A stretch of DNA of 10,462 nt from contig NZ_DYXM01000140.1 in NCBI RefSeq assembly GCF_020742175.1, forward strand, positions 1 to 10,462, given 5' to 3'. Shown here one piece after another: positions 5,949-10,462 of this stretch. The stretch comes from Dietzia timorensis (GTDB lineage: Bacteria > Actinomycetota > Actinomycetes > Mycobacteriales > Mycobacteriaceae). Within the stretch, counting starts at the first letter, position 1, and each line of letters begins with the position of its first letter. Below the pieces are notes generated by a model. That model did not search any database and was not told the DNA's origin. It worked only from the letters and a program-made list of their open reading frames with translations. The position numbers and the translations under genes are program-made.

Positions 5949-6968
5949 ATGAATATAGACATGACGGCCCTCAAGCTGTTGAGCGCTGAACGAGAAATCT
6001 CTCTCGAGGACCTTCTTGTCACATTGGAAAGTGCGCTGTTGACGGCGTACCAGCACACTCCAGGCGCCCAGCGGCCCGCGCGCGTCGAGGTGAATCGCAA
6101 GGCCGGCTCGGTTCGCGTGCTTGTAGCGGAGCTCGACGACGAGGGCAACCAGATCGGCGAATTCGACGACACGCCAAGCGATTTCGGCCGCGTCGCCGCG
6201 TCGACCGCCCGTCAGATCATCATGAACCGCCTGCGGGAAGCGGACTCGGCGAAAACGTACAACGAGTTCCAGGCGCGCGAGGGCGAGATCATCTCCGGCG
6301 TTATCCAATCGGATGCCCGCGCTAACGAACGTGGCATCGTCGTCGTTCGGCTGGGGCCCGAAAGCGGCGGTACCGAGGGCACGATCATGCCGTCCGAGCA
6401 GGTACCGGGAGAGCGCTACCCGCACGGCGAGCGCATCAAGTGCTTCGTCGTCGGCGTGACAAAGGGGCCGCGGTCGACGACGATCAACCTTTCACGTACC
6501 CACCCGGATCTGGTACGCGGGCTGTTCCGCCTTGAGGTTCCCGAGATCGAGGACGGGTCGGTCGAGATCTCGTCCATCGCTCGTGAGGCCGGGCACCGTT
6601 CGAAGATCGCAGTGTCCGCTCACGTCAATGGCCTGAACGCCAAGGGTGCGTGTATCGGGCCGATGGGTGCGCGCGTGCGCAACGTCATGGCCGAACTCGG
6701 CGGAGAGAAGATCGACATCATCGACTGGGATTCCGACCCCGCGATTTTCGTGGGCAACGCCCTGTCGCCGTCGAAGGTCGTATCGGTGGATGTCGTCGAC
6801 GAGGTGAACAAGGCAGCTCGCGTCGTTGTGCCCGATTACCAGTTGTCGCTGGCTATCGGGAAAGAAGGGCAGAACGCCCGGCTCGCGCACCGCCTCACCG
6901 GATGGCGCATTGACATCCGATCCGACGCCGACACCTCCGATCCCATCGAAGTGCCGGGCGTCGATTAA
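5949..6968 (+). CDS. nusA: Transcription termination/antitermination factor NusA
   Basis: The 339-residue NusA binds RNA polymerase and nascent RNA, and controls pausing, termination and rRNA antitermination. It starts MNIDMTALKLL, as in mycobacterial NusA, and carries the polymerase-binding N-terminal domain (1 to about 108), the S1 domain (about 112-185, GEIISGVIQSDARANERG and the LSRTHPDLV end), KH1 (about 200-270, GPMG at 237-240) and KH2 (about 275-325, IGKEGQNAR at 303-311). It ends shortly after GWRIDIRSDAD, so the acidic C-terminal repeats of E. coli NusA are absent, as is normal in Actinobacteria. Start: ATG 5949, with AGGAG at 5932-5936 rather distant (12 nt) and GGAAG at 5939-5943 close; an in-frame ATG at 5961 is less likely because it would drop conserved residues. 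It is separated from ylxR by an unusual 165-nt spacer. Confidence 0.97.
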   Translation: MNIDMTALKLLSAEREISLEDLLVTLESALLTAYQHTPGAQRPARVEVNRKAGSVRVLVAELDDEGNQIGEFDDTPSDFGRVAASTARQIIMNRLREADSAKTYNEFQAREGEIISGVIQSDARANERGIVVVRLGPESGGTEGTIMPSEQVPGERYPHGERIKCFVVGVTKGPRSTTINLSRTHPDLVRGLFRLEVPEIEDGSVEISSIAREAGHRSKIAVSAHVNGLNAKGACIGPMGARVRNVMAELGGEKIDIIDWDSDPAIFVGNALSPSKVVSVDVVDEVNKAARVVVPDYQLSLAIGKEGQNARLAHRLTGWRIDIRSDADTSDPIEVPGVD

Positions 6969-7133
6969 GTCATCTGATGGAATTCGCGGTAAACTCGGGC
7001 ATTGCGACTTTTACCGGAAGGTAAACGGAACGCCCGATAGGGTCCCGCCGCGGAGGCGGACGTATTAGGCGTGCCGCGAAAATCGGCCTAAGGTCGTAAT
7101 TGGTGGATCCGGAATTGAGGAAGGGCGAGTCAC
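6969..7133 (+). other. Structured nusA-ylxR spacer, possible attenuator or RNA processing element
   Basis: The 165-nt gap inside the operon can form several stems. Directly seen: TTTACC (7010-7015), GGAA loop, GGTAAA (7020-7025), with another GGTAAA at 6988-6993 that could pair with the same TTTACC. An outer stem CGGGC (6996-7000) with GCCCG (7032-7036). A stem CCGCC (7045-7049) with GGCGG (7055-7059). A longer pairing GCCCGAT (7032-7038) with ATCGGCC (7082-7088), six of seven bases, which excludes the outer stem. A TAGGGT at 7038-7043 or TAAGGT at 7089-7094 could be -10 elements of an internal promoter. There is no U-tract. Regulation is inference from pairing alone. Confidence 0.35.
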
Positions 7134-7487
7134 TTGGGTGATTCAGTGCCTGCGAATCGATGCGGCCCCGTACGGACGTGCGTGGGTTGCCGCCGGAGCG
7201 AGCCGCTTTCCGACGACCTCGTTCGCGTGGTCGCCGTGGAGCACGGCTCGTCGATCGTTCCCGACCGGTCAGCAACAATGGCCGGGCGCGGAGCCTGGGT
7301 TCACCGCAATGCCGACTGCGTTCGGACCGCACTTGAGCGGAAGGCCTTTCCGAGGTCGCTCCGCGTGGGACTAAACGCGGATGTTTCGGCGTTAAACGAG
7401 TTTGTCGCCCAGCTATGTGGCGACCAGACGATCCCTCCTGCAGACGCGCAGGGGAGGAGGAGTGAAGAAATGGACCGCAACCGATGA
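7134..7487 (+). CDS. ylxR: YlxR-family RNA-binding/nucleoid protein
   Basis: A 117-residue small basic protein with the YlxR signature: RTCVGCR (14-20), LVRVVAV (29-35) and GRGAWVH (51-57), then Cys62 and a short helical region (63-93). The fold is thought to bind RNA or DNA through a basic cleft; in other bacteria it has been linked to gene regulation and RNase P, but its role is not settled. Start: TTG at 7134 is supported by AAGGG (7121-7125) 8 nt upstream. A GTG at 7146 would be 20 nt from that site. The tail after residue 93 (CGDQTIPPADAQGRRSEEM...) is low-complexity and longer than usual. It encodes a perfect AGGAGG at 7455-7460, and the reading frame ends in ATGA, which begins the small-ORF chain toward infB. 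Confidence 0.92.
   Translation: MGDSVPANRCGPVRTCVGCRRSEPLSDDLVRVVAVEHGSSIVPDRSATMAGRGAWVHRNADCVRTALERKAFPRSLRVGLNADVSALNEFVAQLCGDQTIPPADAQGRRSEEMDRNR
7455..7460 (+). promoter_or_regulatory. Perfect Shine-Dalgarno AGGAGG inside the 3' end of ylxR
   Basis: AGGAGG is fully complementary to the 16S rRNA tail and lies 9 nt before an in-frame ATG (7470) that would give only the five-residue peptide MDRNR ending at the ylxR stop. It is the best ribosome site in the window yet serves no known gene start. It may load ribosomes for the coupled small ORFs that follow. Confidence 0.5.
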
Positions 7488-7567
7488 GAACACCGTGAAG
7501 TCGAAACGATGAACGGATATCGGAAAGCATTAGGGGCTTGAAAGCGACCTGCCATGTCGCCTTCTAG
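7470..7567 (+). other. Chain of overlapping stop/start mini-ORFs between ylxR and infB
   Basis: Each tiny frame begins on the stop of the one before. The ylxR stop is within ATGA (7484-7487), opening MRTP. Its stop is within GTGA (7495-7498), opening MKSKR. That stop is within ATGA (7509-7512), opening MNGYRKALGA. That stop is within TTGA (7538-7541), opening MKATCHVAF, which ends in TAG at 7565-7567, in frame with infB and 21 nt before its GTG. Frames shift by -1 at every junction. A hairpin GCGAC (7544-7548)/GTCGC (7556-7560) lies just before the infB ribosome site. I infer termination-reinitiation coupling. Similar ATGA runs ahead of infB in other Actinobacteria are a memory I cannot verify here. 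Confidence 0.45.
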
Positions 7568-7588
7568 TCCCTACAGGACAGGAGAACA

Positions 7589-10399
7589 GTGGCAGGAAAG
7601 CCCCGCGTCCACGAGATCGCGAAAGAGCTCAACGTAACGAGCAAGGAGGTCTTGGCGAAGCTGCGCGAGCAGGGAGAATTCGTCAAGTCCGCATCGTCGA
7701 CCCTGGAAGTCCCAGTGGTTCGGCGACTCAGGGAGGCATTCCCGGATTCGTCCGGAGACGCCTCCTCATCGGCGGATAAGGCCCCCGCCAAGTCGGCGAA
7801 AACAGATGGGCCGAAGCCCGGAGCTAAGAAGGCTGCGCCGAAGGCCAGCCCGTCGCCGGCTACGCCGGGACCGAAGCCGTCCTCTGCAAAGCCGGGACCG
7901 GCCGCGAAGCCCAGCCCCGCCGCGTCGGAGAAGCCGGCCCCGACCAGTGCTCCCAAGCCCGCACCGGCGAAGCCGGCCGCAGACGCGGCTGCAGAAGCCG
8001 CGCCGAAGCCCTCGGGTCCAGCCGCGCCCAAGCCCGGTGCTCGCCCCGGACCCAAGCCCGGACCGAAGGTTCCGCGCGTCGGCAACAATCCTTTCTCCAC
8101 CGGCGGCCAGCCGGCACGCCCGGCGCCTCGTCCTGCTCCGGGACCCGGTGGACCCCGGCCCGGCCCGGGCGGTCAGCGTCCGGCTGCTGGACAAGGCGGA
8201 CCTCGCCCGCAGGGTGGCGGACGTCCGGGTGCCCGTCCCCAGGGTGATCGTCGTCCTCAGGGCGGCGGCCAGGCTGGCGGACCTCGCCCCAACCCGGCGA
8301 TGATGCCCGCGCACCCGAGCCCGGGCCAGATGCCCGAGCGGGTCAAGCCGGCCGGCCGTGGCCGTCCCGGCGGTGGTCGCCCAGGTGGTGGCGGCGGCGG
8401 ATTCCGCGGCGGCGGACCCGGTGGACCGGCTCGTCCGGGCGGCGGCGGTCGCCCAGGTGGTGGCGGTCGCGGACGCGGCGGCGCAGCCGGCGCGTTTGGT
8501 CGTCCCGGTGGCGCACCGCGTCGCGGACGTAAGTCGAAGCGGCAGAAGCGTCAGGAATACGATTCGATGCGCGCACCCGAGGTGGGCGGCGTTCGGCTGC
8601 CGAATGGCAACGGCCAGACCGTCCGCCTCGCGCAGGGCGCATCTTTGGCCGACTTCGCCGACAAGATCGACGTCAACCCCGCGCAGCTCGTGCAGGCTCT
8701 GTTCAATCTCGGCGAAATGGCCACGGCCACGCAGTCTGTGAGCGAAGAGACGCTTCAGCTCCTCGGCGAGGAGATGGGCTTCAAGATCCAGGTCGTCTCT
8801 CCCGAGGACGAGGATCGCGAACTGCTCGAGTCGTTCGACCTCACCTACGGCGAGGATGATGGCGGCGACGAGGAGCTCGAGAAGCGTCCTGCGGTTGTCA
8901 CCGTCATGGGTCACGTCGACCACGGTAAGACGCGACTCCTCGACTCGATCCGTCGTGCCAACGTCGGAGAGGCCGAGGCCGGCGGTATTACGCAGCACAT
9001 CGGCGCATACCAGGTGACCACCCCGGTCAACGACGAAGATCGCACGATCACGTTTATCGATACCCCGGGTCACGAGGCGTTCACCGCCATGCGTGCCCGT
9101 GGTGCGAAGTCGACGGATATCGCGATCATCGTGGTCGCGGCCGACGACGGCGTCATGCCGCAGACGGTGGAAGCGATCAACCACGCCCAGGCTGCGGATG
9201 TGCCGATCGTCGTCGCCGTGAACAAGATCGATAAGGAAGGCGCCGACCCGGCGAAGATCCGCGGTCAGATGACCGAGTACGGACTCATCCCCGAGGAGTA
9301 CGGCGGCGAGACGATGTTCGTCGACATCTCTGCCCGTAACGGCGAGAACATCGACAAGCTTCTCGAAGCCGTCGTGCTCACCTCGGATGCGACGCTCGAG
9401 TTGTACGCCAACCCGGAGATGGATGCCCAGGGCGTCGCGATCGAGGCTCACCTCGACCGCGGCCGCGGCCCCGTCGCGACCGTCATCATCCAGCGCGGTA
9501 CGTTGCGCGTCGGCGACTCCATCGTCGCCGGTGATGCCTACGGCCGCGTGCGCCGGATGGTCGACGAGCACGGACAAGATGTCAAGGAGGCCGGGCCCTC
9601 CCGGCCGGTTCAGGTTATCGGCCTGACCAGCGTGTCCGGTGCCGGTGACACCTTGATGGTGGTCGACGAGGACCGTATTGCACGCCAGATCGCCGATCGT
9701 CGTAATGCCCTCAAGCGCAATGCGCAGGCGGCTCGCAAGCGCAAGCGGATCAGCCTCGAGGACCTGGATTCGGTGCTCAAGGAGACAAGTCAGCTCAACC
9801 TCATCCTCAAGGGCGACAACGCCGGTACGGTCGAGGCACTCGAGGAGTCGCTACTCGGTATCGAGATCGACGACGAGGTCGAGCTGCGCGTCGTGGACCG
9901 CGGTGTCGGTGCCGTCACCGAGACCAACGTGGACCTCGCGGCCGCATCCGATGCGATCATCATCGGCTTCAACGTGCGTGCCGAGGGTAAGGCGACCGAG
10001 CGGGCCAACCGCGAGGGCGTCGAGATCCGCTACTACTCGGTGATCTACCAGGCCATCGACGAGGTCGAGTCGGCGCTCAAGGGCATGCTCAAGCCGATCT
10101 ACGAGGAGTCCGAACTCGGCAAGGCGGAAATCCGCCAGCTGTTCAAGTCCTCGGCCGTCGGCACGATCGCCGGTTGCATGATCACCGAGGGGCGCGTGCG
10201 ACGCCACGCGAAGGCGCGGCTCGTTCGCGACGGCAACGTGGTCTCCGACTCGATCGAGATCAAGACGCTGCGCCGCGAGAAGGACGACGTCACCGAGGTG
10301 CGCGAAGGCTTCGAATGCGGTCTGACCGTCTCCTACCCGGATATTCAGATCGGCGACTTCATCGAAGCGTACGAACTGGTCGAAAAGCCCCGCGACTAA
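7589..10399 (+). CDS. infB: Translation initiation factor IF-2
   Basis: The 936-residue GTPase brings formyl-Met-tRNA to the 30S subunit and promotes 50S joining. Parts: IF2_N domain (1-52, VHEIAKELNVTSKEVLAKL); a long disordered linker (about 55-325), first Lys/Pro/Ala repeats, then Gly/Arg/Pro repeats; a second IF2_N-like helical domain (about 345-402); G domain (about 433-600) with G1 GHVDHGKT (441-448), switch GGITQHIG, G3 DTPGH (491-495), G4 NKID (545-548) and G5 SAR (581-583); beta-barrel domain II (about 605-710); domain III (about 745-835); and the C-terminal fMet-tRNA domain with AEIRQLFKSS, GCMITEGRVRRH (Cys863) and ECG (Cys910). All GTPase residues are intact. Start: GTG 7589 with AGGAG (7580-7584) only 4 nt away, matching the family N-terminus. 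It is the last complete gene of the operon; 63 nt remain after its TAA. Confidence 0.98.
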   Translation: MAGKPRVHEIAKELNVTSKEVLAKLREQGEFVKSASSTLEVPVVRRLREAFPDSSGDASSSADKAPAKSAKTDGPKPGAKKAAPKASPSPATPGPKPSSAKPGPAAKPSPAASEKPAPTSAPKPAPAKPAADAAAEAAPKPSGPAAPKPGARPGPKPGPKVPRVGNNPFSTGGQPARPAPRPAPGPGGPRPGPGGQRPAAGQGGPRPQGGGRPGARPQGDRRPQGGGQAGGPRPNPAMMPAHPSPGQMPERVKPAGRGRPGGGRPGGGGGGFRGGGPGGPARPGGGGRPGGGGRGRGGAAGAFGRPGGAPRRGRKSKRQKRQEYDSMRAPEVGGVRLPNGNGQTVRLAQGASLADFADKIDVNPAQLVQALFNLGEMATATQSVSEETLQLLGEEMGFKIQVVSPEDEDRELLESFDLTYGEDDGGDEELEKRPAVVTVMGHVDHGKTRLLDSIRRANVGEAEAGGITQHIGAYQVTTPVNDEDRTITFIDTPGHEAFTAMRARGAKSTDIAIIVVAADDGVMPQTVEAINHAQAADVPIVVAVNKIDKEGADPAKIRGQMTEYGLIPEEYGGETMFVDISARNGENIDKLLEAVVLTSDATLELYANPEMDAQGVAIEAHLDRGRGPVATVIIQRGTLRVGDSIVAGDAYGRVRRMVDEHGQDVKEAGPSRPVQVIGLTSVSGAGDTLMVVDEDRIARQIADRRNALKRNAQAARKRKRISLEDLDSVLKETSQLNLILKGDNAGTVEALEESLLGIEIDDEVELRVVDRGVGAVTETNVDLAAASDAIIIGFNVRAEGKATERANREGVEIRYYSVIYQAIDEVESALKGMLKPIYEESELGKAEIRQLFKSSAVGTIAGCMITEGRVRRHAKARLVRDGNVVSDSIEIKTLRREKDDVTEVREGFECGLTVSYPDIQIGDFIEAYELVEKPRD
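7769..8533 (+). repeat. Low-complexity repeat region encoding the IF-2 linker
   Basis: This part of infB consists of short, imperfect GC-rich repeats. Codons for KPGP, AKPSP, APKPAP and related units cover protein residues 61-160. From about 186 to 310 the units become GGPRPG, QGGGRPG, RPGGGG and GRGRGG, an RGG/RG-rich segment ending in the basic RRGRKSKRQKR (311-321). Conserved RVGNNPFS (163-170) sits between the two types. Such linkers vary in length between relatives by repeat slippage. The bias also creates long spurious open frames on the opposite strand. Confidence 0.7.
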
Positions 10400-10462
10400 G
10401 CACGGGACTCTTCGACAACGGGATACACCGGCGGGGCCGCGGGCGCGAGAGCGTGACCGCGG

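Noticed and set aside
5292..6425. 377-codon minus-strand frame across rimP and nusA
   Set aside because: It spans two certain plus-strand genes and their gap, and its composition is that of a frame shadow.
7766..9577. 603-codon open frame antisense to infB
   Set aside because: It is a shadow of the GC-biased infB codons. Its translation is low-complexity Arg/Ala/Gly without family resemblance, and infB is certain on the plus strand.
10400..10462. Start of a following gene, possibly rbfA, at GTG 10453
   Set aside because: rbfA or a DUF503 gene is expected after infB, but only about three codons lie in the window and no clear ribosome site precedes them, so it cannot be supported.
1..10462. 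A novel defence, mobile or biosynthetic system
   Set aside because: All sizeable genes belong to known core families in conserved order. There are no transposase, integrase, toxin-antitoxin, nuclease or CRISPR signatures.

Overview
The window is ordinary core chromosome from a high-GC actinobacterium, most likely a mycolate-containing member of the Mycobacteriales. Three things point there. ProRS, NusA, YlxR and IF2 closely resemble the mycobacterial proteins as I remember them. The gene order (cobA end, proS, two small opposite-strand genes, rimP, nusA, ylxR, infB) matches the Mycobacterium tuberculosis Rv2847c-Rv2839c block. There is also a GT87 polyprenol-phosphate-mannose mannosyltransferase, typical of bacteria that make PIM/lipomannan glycolipids. 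I cannot name the genus from sequence alone.

Left part (1-2376): the 3' end of a uroporphyrinogen-III C-methyltransferase gene (cobA) meets a GT87 membrane mannosyltransferase gene tail to tail, with overlapping stop codons. Upstream of the mannosyltransferase on the same minus strand lies yaaA (peroxide-stress protein). yaaA is divergent from proS, and about 78 bp separate their GTG starts. Both starts have a TANNNT -10-like hexamer 8 nt upstream and no convincing Shine-Dalgarno sequence, so both messages may be leaderless or nearly so.

Middle (2455-5214): proS encodes a bacterial-type prolyl-tRNA synthetase with the INS editing domain. It converges with a minus-strand pair: a Tat-type lipoprotein gene and, 29 nt downstream, a DUF4439 ferritin-like gene. 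Both proteins look like short helical bundles and probably work together at the envelope, but their function is unknown.

Right part (5374-10399): the rimP-nusA-ylxR-infB operon for ribosome maturation, transcription elongation/antitermination, RNA binding and translation initiation. Two intervals in it are less ordinary. The 165-nt nusA-ylxR gap can form several, partly exclusive, stem-loops. The 101-nt ylxR-infB gap carries a chain of tiny ORFs whose stop and start codons overlap (ATGA, GTGA, ATGA, TTGA). A perfect AGGAGG site inside the 3' end of ylxR precedes the chain. This is the most notable non-textbook signal in the window and may couple infB translation to ylxR by stepwise reinitiation.

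I see no mobile element, CRISPR array, tRNA, rRNA or novel defence-type system. No stretch longer than 300 bases lacks a gene.
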